Of a stretch of 64,000 nt of DNA, positions 26,297-34,196 are shown piece by piece. The notes under the pieces were generated by a model. It had not been told where the DNA came from and did no database searches. It worked only from the letters and a program-made list of their open reading frames with translations. The position numbers were made by a program, and so were the translations under genes. Positions within the stretch are counted from its first letter, which is position 1, and each line of letters opens with the position of its first letter. Source of the DNA: Candidatus Peribacter sp. UBA6535 (GTDB taxonomy: Bacteria; Patescibacteriota; Gracilibacteria; Peribacterales; Peribacteraceae); the NCBI GenBank assembly GCA_002436205.1, contig DJKT01000001.1, forward strand, positions 5,308 to 69,307, given 5' to 3'.

Positions 26297-27093
26297 GCCC
26301 ACTCCCAAAGCTCATCAAAGATAGGAGCAGTACTTGCAGCACATCGGTATCCTCCACGACTGTTTCCAGGTTCCAGTGGTTCCATTTTCATATTTCCACC
26401 AGCTTCTTTTATCAGTAAAAATCCTGTGGCAATGTCCCACAGTCTGATGCCAAGAAAGAATGCGCCATCTGTTTTTCCTCGTAGTACTTCGCCCAACTCT
26501 TGTGCGGCACAACCGGTATTTTCGATAGATGCACAGTAGGGCATTGTTGCCCTGTAAATACCATCCTCTCCTTTGGTGGCTCTGCGCATTGTGTTGCAGT
26601 TAAGCACTGCATCAGTCATTCCTTTGGTATTACGCAGTTTTACAAGTTCAGTATTATAAAACGCTCCTGCACCTTTACCCCCGTGAAATCGTTGATTGAG
26701 CAGTGGCATATCCATAGAGCCTGCGAGGATCTCGCCATCTTTTTGTACGGCGACAATTGTGCCGAAGTTTTCTCGTGCATGAATAAAGTTTAGTGTGCCG
26801 TCTAGAGGATCGATAATCCATTCATAGGGACTGTTTGGATCACCAATATTCTCTGCACCTTCCTCTTCGCCAATGAATCGATGGTCTGGGAAGTGCTGTT
26901 GTATCACATCGATAATGAGTTTTTGAGCTTGTCCGTCCACCTTGGTGAGATAATCTGTAGCAGATTCCTTCGTGGATATTTCCATGTCTTCTCCATCAAG
27001 TAATTGCTGATGTTGCGTTACAAGAAAAGCTGCAGCTGCATCTGTTGCTTCGATAGCAACGGATATAAGCGTATCGATTGAGACGTCACTCAT
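26281..27093 (-). CDS. Inositol-phosphate phosphatase (SuhB/IMPase family)
   Basis: The 270-aa protein has the metal-binding motifs GEEEGAE, WIIDPLDGTLNFIH and LWDIATGFLLIKEAGG in order. It dephosphorylates inositol monophosphates or related sugar phosphates, or acts as a SuhB-type RNA-processing factor. Its ATG overlaps the stop of the 48-aa upstream gene (ATGA), so it is probably translated by coupling. Confidence 0.92.
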   Translation of the reverse strand: MSDVSIDTLISVAIEATDAAAAFLVTQHQQLLDGEDMEISTKESATDYLTKVDGQAQKLIIDVIQQHFPDHRFIGEEEGAENIGDPNSPYEWIIDPLDGTLNFIHARENFGTIVAVQKDGEILAGSMDMPLLNQRFHGGKGAGAFYNTELVKLRNTKGMTDAVLNCNTMRRATKGEDGIYRATMPYCASIENTGCAAQELGEVLRGKTDGAFFLGIRLWDIATGFLLIKEAGGNMKMEPLEPGNSRGGYRCAASTAPIFDELWEWAQTKM

Positions 27094-27236
27094 ACTGGCA
27101 AATTGTCGCTACTATCATCTTTTCCAATACGCTCGCCAATATCATCATCAAGATCGTAGTCTCCTGTCTCTACCATTGGTTCGGCATCGACTACAGTGTC
27201 ATCGTCATCGCCGTCGTCATCAAAGAAGTTACTCAT
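27090..27236 (-). CDS. 48-aa acidic peptide, translationally coupled
   Basis: MSNFFDDDGD opens a 48-aa frame with about 17 Asp/Glu, including DLDDDIGERIGKDD. The stop shares ATGA with the inositol phosphatase start. TAATCT (27243-27248) ends 6 nt before its ATG, the spacing seen for verified genes here, and it is the natural first gene of the transcript. No known family. Confidence 0.7.
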   Translation of the reverse strand: MSNFFDDDGDDDDTVVDAEPMVETGDYDLDDDIGERIGKDDSSDNLPV

Positions 27237-27242
27237 ACGCTT

Positions 27243-27248
27243 AGATTA
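27243..27248 (-). promoter_or_regulatory. -10 box TAATCT for the small acidic gene
   Basis: It ends 6 nt before the ATG at 27236 on the minus strand. Confidence 0.45.
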
Positions 27249-27257
27249 ATGCATCTT

Positions 27258-27956
27258 CTAGATTGATGGCAATCGATAATCGTATAAACCGGTTCGTGAC
27301 TTTTCGTATCCAGGCATTGCCCATGCGACCCACGACCAGTATTGAGGGCTGTGGTCTGCACGTTTTCTGTGAGCCAGTTCGTGGATGATGACATATTTTA
27401 TAACCTCTGGACGGGTAAATAGTAGTGCGGCATTGAGCATAATAGTTCCACTTGGGCTGCAGCTACCCCATTGAGAGGAGGCAAGTTGAAGCTTAACGTC
27501 TGAGACATGGACGCCGAAGGTTTCATCATTGAGCTTCATAACTAGCTGTTCTATGCGGGGTTGCTCCTCTTTGGCAATAGTCCTCCATAGGAGTCTATGA
27601 AGCCCTTTCCGGCGCATACTAGGGCCAATCTGAACGTTCCAGCCTCGGGTAGTGCGACGGACGGAGGTCTTTTTGCCGGGCTTAAGACAGAAGCAGTATT
27701 TCTTGCCATTATCCAGTGTAATGGTGGCACTCTCTCCACTATCAAGCAGCCTTCCGAAAGGGTTGATGAGGATCTTCTCCTGCTCATCTTCTACCTGCCT
27801 GAGCATACGTTCTAATAGGTCATCTACGTGCTCTTTTTCTTCGTCTTCAGAGAGCCCCTTAGCGAGCCTAATGACGATAGTATCGTCATGAAATACAGCA
27901 CGACTATGTTTGTTTTTCGTGCGTTCTACTCGATGGCGAATGGGGTTTTTTTTCAT
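27258..27956 (-). CDS. YgjP-like (DUF45) metal-dependent hydrolase
   Basis: Starting at ATG 27956 (MKKNPIRHRVER), the product has 232 aa. The zinc site VIIHELAHRKRADHSPQYWSWV is the DUF45 signature, preceded by QWGSCSPSGTIMLNAALL, also typical. The N-terminal half is charged. Members are putative SprT-like peptidases. TATACT lies 11 nt upstream. An in-frame extension to 28088 would read through the GTGGAAA heptamer array and is unlikely. Confidence 0.85.
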   Translation of the reverse strand: MKKNPIRHRVERTKNKHSRAVFHDDTIVIRLAKGLSEDEEKEHVDDLLERMLRQVEDEQEKILINPFGRLLDSGESATITLDNGKKYCFCLKPGKKTSVRRTTRGWNVQIGPSMRRKGLHRLLWRTIAKEEQPRIEQLVMKLNDETFGVHVSDVKLQLASSQWGSCSPSGTIMLNAALLFTRPEVIKYVIIHELAHRKRADHSPQYWSWVAWAMPGYEKSRTGLYDYRLPSI

Positions 27957-27999
27957 GGGGGCTGATGAGTATACACGCCTGTCAAGGCTGCGGCCTGAA

Positions 28000-28027
28000 G
28001 TGGAAAGTGGAAAGTGGAAAGTGGAAA
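28000..28027. repeat. GTGGAAA x4
   Basis: Four perfect 7-bp units upstream of the YgjP-like gene, followed by the degenerate unit GTTGCGA. Confidence 0.9.
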
Positions 28028-28064
28028 GTTGCGATTCCAAATCAGTAATATTGGCTAGTGGAAG

Positions 28065-28099
28065 CCGTTTTCCGTTTTCCGTTTTCACTTTTCCGCTTT
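28065..28099. repeat. CCGTTTT x3 with two degenerate units
   Basis: CCGTTTT at 28065, 28072 and 28079, then CACTTTT and CCGCTTT. The array covers the stop codon and last codons of the minus-strand gene at 28085-28972. Confidence 0.85.
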
Positions 28100-28972
28100 C
28101 TGTTGCTCAAGTTCTGTGTTCAAGGCGCGCGCATCGCGAGCCGATTTGATGCAAAATTTTACGTTGGATTGCGCTTGACGAAAGTCGTCGATCAGCGCGT
28201 CATTATTATCAACACTCAGAAGTGATTCCAATACTTCTTCCTGGGTCTCCAGACAGTCGACGGCTTCGTCTATTTTTACCACGACAGACTCTGGTAATTC
28301 GGGTCTGGTGCGTACATCATCCAGGCGGATGGCAAGGTGATTGAGCCAGGCAAGAGACCGGCTGACGCGCATCTGAGCCATCGCGAGGCGCTTGTTGGAT
28401 CTGTAGACTTCTCCAATACTTTTCTTTGCTGCCTGTAGCCCCTCTTTGTCTGTATAGACTCCTTCATCAATACCCCTCATGATTGTAGAAATAGCATCGG
28501 AGAGGTTTTGACTATGGGAAATAGCACTATTGCGATATTGCTCCGTAGGCCCCGGTAGGTAGCTTACATATTGGCGCTCTCTTCGGAGTATCTCTAGCTC
28601 TGCGCTCAGCGTTGCCTTATAGCAGTTGACCGTGATGGGCATCATTGCCCCACGGTTGGCTTTGCGGATGTCTGTGCGGCACTCTAGGCGCAAATTTCGA
28701 CGGTTTTCACGGCGGGTGGCAAGCTCTTCTCTAAATTCCTTATCCGTTTTTCGATAGTTCATCATGGCAGCCCAGAAGCCAAGGTTACGGGTTCTGCGAT
28801 CTGCCCATTGGAGATCTTCTTCGGAAATTGAGGACTCAGAGGATGCAGAAGATTCAGAGGAGGCAGCGGGTTTGTAGCCTTCTTGGAGTCCTACTTTCGC
28901 GTCAGCACCAAAGGGTATCAGGAGTATCCCGAGTAGACTGAATACGATGAGGATCCATGAAGAGGGGGTCAC
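28085..28972 (-). CDS. Exported helical protein, unknown
   Basis: Starting at GTG 28972, the product has 295 aa and a hydrophobic signal or anchor (SWILIVFSLLGILLIPFGADA). A Ser-rich stretch (AASSESSASSESSISEED) and a long predicted helical region follow, with many Arg/Glu and three scattered Cys. No known domain. An extended -10 (TGGTACACT, 28981-28986) ends 8 nt before this GTG, so it is preferred over GTG 28990. The C-terminal codons overlap a CCGTTTT array. Confidence 0.65.
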   Translation of the reverse strand: MTPSSWILIVFSLLGILLIPFGADAKVGLQEGYKPAASSESSASSESSISEEDLQWADRRTRNLGFWAAMMNYRKTDKEFREELATRRENRRNLRLECRTDIRKANRGAMMPITVNCYKATLSAELEILRRERQYVSYLPGPTEQYRNSAISHSQNLSDAISTIMRGIDEGVYTDKEGLQAAKKSIGEVYRSNKRLAMAQMRVSRSLAWLNHLAIRLDDVRTRPELPESVVVKIDEAVDCLETQEEVLESLLSVDNNDALIDDFRQAQSNVKFCIKSARDARALNTELEQQKAEK

Positions 28973-28980
28973 GGGGAGAT

Positions 28981-28986
28981 AGTGTA
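28981..28986 (-). promoter_or_regulatory. Extended -10 box for the 28972 gene
   Basis: TGGTACACT on the minus strand, 8 nt before GTG 28972. Confidence 0.45.
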
Positions 28987-28998
28987 CCACATGCCTTC

Positions 28999-29916
28999 TT
29001 ACGCCTTCACGCGCTCCAAAACCAATCCTCCTAATTGACCAACAACAATATCAACATCGTCATTGACGATCAGGTCATCAAAGAGCTCTTTGCGATCTTT
29101 GAAGAACGCAAGATCTGCCTCTGCATTCTTTAGGCGGTCTTCTATCTGTTGCTCGGTATCACGGCCACGATCCCTCAGTCTGTGGAGCAGAGCACTCAGC
29201 ATTTGTCGTTTACTCTTGCCCGGAGGTAGCAGTCCACAGCTGAGGATTGACCGCCTGCCGTAGTGGGAGGCAAGTCCCTGGAGCAGATTCATCTCGGTAA
29301 TGATGACGGGGATCTTTTTCTCCTTCCAGATTTTTTCAATATCTTCGCTGCGGTATCCGTAGAGACGCTTTTCATCCCGGGAAGGTATGCTCGTGAAGGT
29401 CGCGAGCTTACCGTCATTTTTGAGCGCGAGAAATTCTTCTGGGCTCACGTGTGTGTACTCATCCTGATCTCCCTCTTTTACTTTCCGTGTTGTGAGAATG
29501 GGAACACGTTCGCAGTTACCTACTTTAGCCGAAAGTAGCAGAGAGACCGTAGTTTTTCCGACACCGGAAGGGCCGGTGAGGGCGAGGATGTATCCGGGGA
29601 ATTCCTCTTTTACGGGTTTTTGGAGCGGGACTTCGTAGGCTATGTCGTAGGTGCGGAGACCTTGAGCGTTGACTCTGGAGAGGCGCATTTTTGGTATCAC
29701 TTTCATGCCAATGGCAGTTGGCAGTTGGCAGTTGGCAATTAGCTGAGCCGTTACTCTCGATCCATCCTCTAGCTCGATCAATCCGATTACCCTTGGTTTA
29801 GTGGGGAAACCTTCCGGAGGATGACGAACGATAGTGTGTGACAAAATTGTTCCCTCCTGCAATTTGTTCTGCAGATCTTTTTGAGCGCGGTGGTTGGCTG
29901 CCGGAGTATTACGCAT
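28999..29916 (-). CDS. DUF35-type OB-fold protein fused to a guanylate kinase-like domain
   Basis: The 305-aa protein starts at ATG 29916, overlapping the thiolase stop (ATGCGTAA). Residues about 15-105 match the DUF35 OB fold: EGTILSHTIVRHPPEGFP, RVIGLIELEDGSRVTAQLI, IGMKVIPKM, TYDIAYEVP. The Cys-containing zinc ribbon usually preceding it is missing. Residues about 110-305 are guanylate kinase-like: P-loop GPSGVGKTT, TTRKVKEGDQDEYTHVSPEEF, VIITEMN, and DRGRDTEQQIEDRL. In archaea DUF35 bridges thiolase and HMG-CoA synthase, the two genes upstream here. A GGCAGTT heptamer array falls in an OB-fold loop (ANCQLPTA). Confidence 0.8.
   Translation of the reverse strand: MRNTPAANHRAQKDLQNKLQEGTILSHTIVRHPPEGFPTKPRVIGLIELEDGSRVTAQLIANCQLPTAIGMKVIPKMRLSRVNAQGLRTYDIAYEVPLQKPVKEEFPGYILALTGPSGVGKTTVSLLLSAKVGNCERVPILTTRKVKEGDQDEYTHVSPEEFLALKNDGKLATFTSIPSRDEKRLYGYRSEDIEKIWKEKKIPVIITEMNLLQGLASHYGRRSILSCGLLPPGKSKRQMLSALLHRLRDRGRDTEQQIEDRLKNAEADLAFFKDRKELFDDLIVNDDVDIVVGQLGGLVLERVKA
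29713..29740 (+). repeat. GGCAGTT array (3 perfect units plus GGCAATT)
   Basis: It is antisense to the DUF35/guanylate kinase gene. It is followed by AGCTG, exactly as at 19533-19560. Confidence 0.9.
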
Positions 29917-31015
29917 GAGAGAGAATGTGGATGCCACAGGTTGCAGCTGCACCACCGAAGTTGTGAGCAAGGCCGTGGCGAGATTTGGATTCTTTAAGTT
30001 GCTTGGAAACATCAATGACTTGTTTGATACCAGTAGCTGCAACGGGGTGGCCACAGGCTTTTAAGCCCCCACTTTGGTTTATAGTCATCTTGTTTTCTTT
30101 TTCATAAAGCGCAATACCTTCTCCAGGGTTTGCAAATCCCATATCTTCTAAAGAGATAAGTGCTGCAATAGAGAAACAGTCATGGAGCTCGATATGTCCG
30201 ATATCTGTCCGATCAATTTCCGCCTCTTCAAGAGCAGCACGCATTGCATCTTTTGTCGCTGCAAACGAAGTGATGGTAGGACGGTCTGCAATACTTAGAG
30301 TGTCTGTTGCAAGTTGTGAAGCAGCGATCCGGATAGGACTTTCGAATTTTGTAGAAAGGATCACGCTAGCTGCCCCATCGGAAATAGGAGAGCAGTCGAG
30401 CATACAGAGTGGGTCTGCAACTTTTGCCGATGCACTGATGCTTTCTGCGGGGATCTCTTTGCAGAATTGTGCGAAGGGATTACTGACTGCATTTTTGTGA
30501 TGTCTGGCACTGACATGATTTAGCCTGTCTCGACTTAAGCTATATTCATGCATATATCTGGCAGCTATCAGTCCGAAAATTCCTGGGAAGGTGAGTCCAG
30601 AAGGTGCATCTTTTTGCGCATCTGCTGCCCCCATAAGTCCTGCGGCTATCTTGCCTGGGGCTATATCAGTCATCTTTTCTACTCCGACAACAAGTACTGT
30701 CTGCGCCTTACCACTTTCCAGTAATGCACAGGCTGTGTGCAGAGCTACAGCTCCTGACGCACACGCTGCCTCTGCGCGAAGTGCTGGAGGATGGTGTGGC
30801 AAGAGCGAAGCAGCCATTGCTCCAAGGTGTGCTTGATCTGAGGCAACTTCTCCAAGCATGTTGGCAACGACGACCATATCAATATCTAGCGCAGTACATT
30901 CCGCAGACTCAATAGCGCTGTCGATAGACTCTTCCATCAGATCTTTGATCGACATATCCCAGTGCTCGGCGAAGCGCGTTTGTCCTGTGCCTGTGAGGTA
31001 GATGGGAGTGTTCAT
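29909..31015 (-). CDS. Acetyl-CoA acetyltransferase (archaeal/SCP2-type thiolase)
   Basis: The 368-aa thiolase-fold enzyme has nucleophile motif EAACASGAVAL near residue 84, then IELHDCFSIAALI and SGGLKACGHPVAATG, and ends NFGGAAATCGIHIL. The pattern is that of the archaeal acetoacetyl-CoA thiolase found beside HMG-CoA synthase, not the common biosynthetic PhaA type. It condenses two acetyl-CoA to acetoacetyl-CoA, the first mevalonate step. It overlaps HMG-CoA synthase by 4 bp and the DUF35/GMK gene by 8 bp, consistent with assembly of a complex. Confidence 0.88.
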   Translation of the reverse strand: MNTPIYLTGTGQTRFAEHWDMSIKDLMEESIDSAIESAECTALDIDMVVVANMLGEVASDQAHLGAMAASLLPHHPPALRAEAACASGAVALHTACALLESGKAQTVLVVGVEKMTDIAPGKIAAGLMGAADAQKDAPSGLTFPGIFGLIAARYMHEYSLSRDRLNHVSARHHKNAVSNPFAQFCKEIPAESISASAKVADPLCMLDCSPISDGAASVILSTKFESPIRIAASQLATDTLSIADRPTITSFAATKDAMRAALEEAEIDRTDIGHIELHDCFSIAALISLEDMGFANPGEGIALYEKENKMTINQSGGLKACGHPVAATGIKQVIDVSKQLKESKSRHGLAHNFGGAAATCGIHILSHA

Positions 31016-32025
31016 GCAACGCGCTGGTATTCGGAGTAGTTGAGGTACACAGTTTCTCTTGTATCAGGTTGGAGCTTTACTCCATCCTTAAGCATCGTCA
31101 TCAAGAATGCATCACTTCCTGCTCCCGATCCATACGATACGAGCAGGATACGCTGATCTTTCTTTGCTTGCTGCAATACGTGTGCAAGTCCTAGAGGGCT
31201 ACAGGCTGAGTACGTGTTTCCGATAGTCTCCACTATAAATCCGTGTTCCATCTGGTCTTTACTAAAGCCAAATTCTTTTGCAATGCGTGATGGGAACTTA
31301 GCGTTTGGCATATGGAAGATCACATGATCAATTTCTTCTGGTTTGATCTTTCCTACTTCCAGCATTCCCTTCGTCGCTTCGCGGACATGGTGGAAGTACG
31401 CGGGTTCTCCGGTAAAGCGTCCTGCGTGTTCTGGATGGTCTTTTCCATTTGCTCTCCAGAAGTCCGGTGTGTCTGTGGTAAACGATAGCGTGTGATCAAT
31501 CTTACAGAGAGCATTCTTCTCACTAGCTAGACCCATGATGAATGCAGCAGCACCTGCAGCGGCTGTATACTCCAGTGCATCTCCGGGCTTGGCTTGCGCG
31601 CAATCTGCACCTATCGCAAGGCCGTGGCTGATCTGCTTTGCGCGAATCATACTATCGACTATCTGCAGAGATGCTGTTCCTGCTTTGCAGGCAAACTCGA
31701 GATCTGCGCAGTGACAGAACGGATCACATTCAAGCGCAGCTGCCACCATCCCACTTGTCGGCTTTACCGCATACGGGTGACTTTCGGATCCGACAAATAC
31801 TGCAGATACCTGAGAGCTTTTGATATCTGCAATTTCGATTGCTTGCTTTCCAGCTTCAAACGCCAGTGTAAATGTATCTTCTCCTTCATTTGGTACGGTT
31901 TTTTCCACCACTCCCAATCCTGCCTTTATCGACTCAGCATCTTGTTGCCACGCAGCGGCAATCTCCTCCGCTTTGATCTTATGGGAGGGTATACTTAAAC
32001 CGAAACCGAGGATGGCGGATTGCAT
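31012..32025 (-). CDS. mvaS: Hydroxymethylglutaryl-CoA synthase, archaeal type
   Basis: The 337-aa protein opens with GFGLSIPSHKIKAEEIAAAW and GLGVVEKTVPNEGEDTFT, and contains VGSESHPYAVKPTSG and the nucleophile block ADLEFACKAGTASLQ near residue 111. These are hallmarks of the archaeal branch (shorter than bacterial or eukaryotic HMGS). It adds acetyl-CoA to acetoacetyl-CoA. TAATAT ends 8 nt upstream, so it may have its own promoter in the 36-bp gap after the reductase gene. Confidence 0.93.
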   Translation of the reverse strand: MQSAILGFGLSIPSHKIKAEEIAAAWQQDAESIKAGLGVVEKTVPNEGEDTFTLAFEAGKQAIEIADIKSSQVSAVFVGSESHPYAVKPTSGMVAAALECDPFCHCADLEFACKAGTASLQIVDSMIRAKQISHGLAIGADCAQAKPGDALEYTAAAGAAAFIMGLASEKNALCKIDHTLSFTTDTPDFWRANGKDHPEHAGRFTGEPAYFHHVREATKGMLEVGKIKPEEIDHVIFHMPNAKFPSRIAKEFGFSKDQMEHGFIVETIGNTYSACSPLGLAHVLQQAKKDQRILLVSYGSGAGSDAFLMTMLKDGVKLQPDTRETVYLNYSEYQRVA

Positions 32026-32061
32026 CGAGCGGTATATTAGCAGAGATTGGGCTCTGTAAAG

Positions 32062-33222
32062 CTATCTAGCCAGCTTTTTATGACTGCTGGCAAGCTTCTG
32101 TGCAGCTTGAGCTGCAAGCAGCGATACTTCACCTGCAAGGACAGCGCCGCCTATGGATTCTGCAAGCTGCTGGACGCGACTGAGTGAAGTAGTTGGTTTA
32201 AGGAGAAGGTCTAGACACTGATGTTGTGCAGGGAGAGCAGTGCCTCCACCGATGGTGCCAACGAGGATTGCTGGGAGGCGCACCTCGATTTCCAGTTCTC
32301 TACTTGAGAGAAGTCTACAAGAAGTATCTGCGAGCGATCCCTCTGTTACATGTGCAGCATCTTGCCCTGTAGCAATATACAGTGCCGCAATTATATTGGC
32401 TGCATGTAAGTTTGTTCCAATGGCACCGGCAATCTTCGATCCTCGTTTTAGCTTAGCTTCGTAAACCTTCATCATTTCCTCAGGCGTTGTTTTGAGGACG
32501 TCCGAACATATGGAGAATCCAATTGAACATGTTGCCGTTACTTCGTACCCACGACCTTTGTCGTGTGTTCTTTGCGATGGTTTTTTATCACTATCTACAT
32601 TGGCGGCAATTGTGATGAGTTCGCAGTTGCCGTGCTTGGCAATCCAATTGCCAATCTCTTGAGCAGCTATCGTTATCATATTCATTCCCATTGCCTCATT
32701 GGTATCACCGTTGATTGTTAGAAAAACATAGTCATCTGCCTCATCAATCTCGTAATGTATTATCTGAAGATGCTTGCTCGTTGCCTGACCGATTTTCTTC
32801 CATTGGTTCTTCTTATCTTTAATGAACGCCGGAAGCCTCGATTCTTTATCTGATACTTTGAACGCGATAGAACGACTGATACCATGATAGATTACAGAGG
32901 TCTTCACATCGGCTTTTGATAGTGCTTTGCAGCCGCGGTTCACACTCGCTACCAATGCCCCTTCGGTGGTTGCAAGAGGCAAGTGAATACTATCGGTATC
33001 ACCGGAACTAAATGTCATTTTCAGTGGCCCTGCATACCCGACAGGAATCGGCACACTTCCAAACATCTGCTCGCAGTTATTTTCTTCTGCTTGCCCTATG
33101 CGGTTAGGCTCTGTTCCGAGTAGCGAAAGATTGAGATCCAGATTATCTTGAATCTTCATTCTGCGTACAGCACAACGCTCATGAGGGGAGAGCGATTCGG
33201 GGAGATTGCGGAGGTCCATCAC
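32062..33222 (-). CDS. mvaA: Hydroxymethylglutaryl-CoA reductase, class I
   Basis: The 386-aa protein lacks a membrane anchor. It has CEQMFGSVPIPVGYAGPL, TTEGALVASVNRGCKAL with the catalytic Glu, NEAMGMNM, the Lys/Asp region AANVDSDKKPSQ, GTIGGGTALPAQ, and the C-terminal catalytic His in ASSHKKLAR. The class I form is usual in archaea and eukaryotes and uses NADPH. It makes mevalonate. It overlaps mvaD by 4 bp. Confidence 0.95.
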   Translation of the reverse strand: MMDLRNLPESLSPHERCAVRRMKIQDNLDLNLSLLGTEPNRIGQAEENNCEQMFGSVPIPVGYAGPLKMTFSSGDTDSIHLPLATTEGALVASVNRGCKALSKADVKTSVIYHGISRSIAFKVSDKESRLPAFIKDKKNQWKKIGQATSKHLQIIHYEIDEADDYVFLTINGDTNEAMGMNMITIAAQEIGNWIAKHGNCELITIAANVDSDKKPSQRTHDKGRGYEVTATCSIGFSICSDVLKTTPEEMMKVYEAKLKRGSKIAGAIGTNLHAANIIAALYIATGQDAAHVTEGSLADTSCRLLSSRELEIEVRLPAILVGTIGGGTALPAQHQCLDLLLKPTTSLSRVQQLAESIGGAVLAGEVSLLAAQAAQKLASSHKKLAR

Positions 33223-34196
33223 ACTAAGTGTGCACCAGGACCTATCGAAGCTTCAAATATTTGGCAGCCTTCTTGGGTGTGGGCATACTCTGCGATTCGC
33301 TCTTTTGCTTCGTCTGTGCAGAATAAATGCACTGTAGGACCTGCATCCATCGTGTAGAGCACAGGGAGGTGTTCGGCTTTGCGGAGCGCTTTAACCTCAT
33401 CCAAAATCCGATAGGTTTCATCAGAAAGATAGTTGAGTGGTGGGTCTTGCGTCTGCATACAGTGGTGCATTTCCATGCAATCTTCTTCAGCAACCTTCTG
33501 TAGTTTTTCGAAATCCTTACTGAGAATTGCATCGATACATTCCTGTTGGCGATGGCCATTGATCGCATCTACTCGCGCTGCAAAATCCGGGCTTGTCTGA
33601 GCCTGCGGATGCCCTTCGGATGATCCTACTTTCTTTTCTTCGGTACTCGGAACAATGATGATGTCATGCAAATTCCAGTGATGTTCATCTGCCACCTGCC
33701 ACCCTTTGCATCCATCAATAAATTGATTTTCCTCATTACGAATAGCACCGAAACCACCGAAGATTGATCTGGCAGCAGAGCCCGACCCAAGTCTCGCCAT
33801 GATGCTTATTTGCTCATCGGTTAGATCAAAATCGACAAGACCAGAAATGGCTTTGGCAAGAGCAGAAAATACTGCGGCAGAGGAGGCGAGTCCGATAGCG
33901 GGAGGGATGTGGGAATCGATCTTTATAGACAGGTTTGATACTTTTGTAGGCTCAATTGTTCCGAGATAACTTTCGATCAACTCAAGAGTTTTTTTAAAAC
34001 GTAAGATGTTTTTTTCGGTCATCTCTTTATTGGTTGATGTGATCGAGAGAGTATCTGCATGATCGATCGTAATATCCAAACTCGGAGTGTTCAGTGTCAT
34101 AGAGAGACTGTCGTTTGCACACAGGCGAAACTCGTTGTGTCTGTTTCCCCAGTATTTGATGAGGGCGATATTTGGAGTGGAGCGTGCAGTGATCAT
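33219..34196 (-). CDS. mvaD: Diphosphomevalonate decarboxylase family (or phosphomevalonate decarboxylase)
   Basis: The 325-aa GHMP-fold protein has NIALIKYWGNRHNEFRL, the phosphate loop IPPAIGLASSAAVFSALA, SGSAARSIFGGFG with the catalytic Arg, and YTMDAGPTVHLF with the catalytic Asp. The catalytic Lys of IKYWG is kept, but the next conserved Lys (YWGK, yeast Lys22) is Asn. No phosphomevalonate kinase gene is in the operon. The enzyme may therefore act on mevalonate-5-phosphate instead of the diphosphate; this is inference. Confidence 0.88.
   Translation of the reverse strand: MITARSTPNIALIKYWGNRHNEFRLCANDSLSMTLNTPSLDITIDHADTLSITSTNKEMTEKNILRFKKTLELIESYLGTIEPTKVSNLSIKIDSHIPPAIGLASSAAVFSALAKAISGLVDFDLTDEQISIMARLGSGSAARSIFGGFGAIRNEENQFIDGCKGWQVADEHHWNLHDIIIVPSTEEKKVGSSEGHPQAQTSPDFAARVDAINGHRQQECIDAILSKDFEKLQKVAEEDCMEMHHCMQTQDPPLNYLSDETYRILDEVKALRKAEHLPVLYTMDAGPTVHLFCTDEAKERIAEYAHTQEGCQIFEASIGPGAHLV

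Noticed and set aside
33219..34196. Mevalonate-3-kinase (Thermoplasma-type) instead of a decarboxylase
   Set aside because: The catalytic Asp, Arg and the first Lys of the decarboxylase triad are all present, so decarboxylation is more likely.
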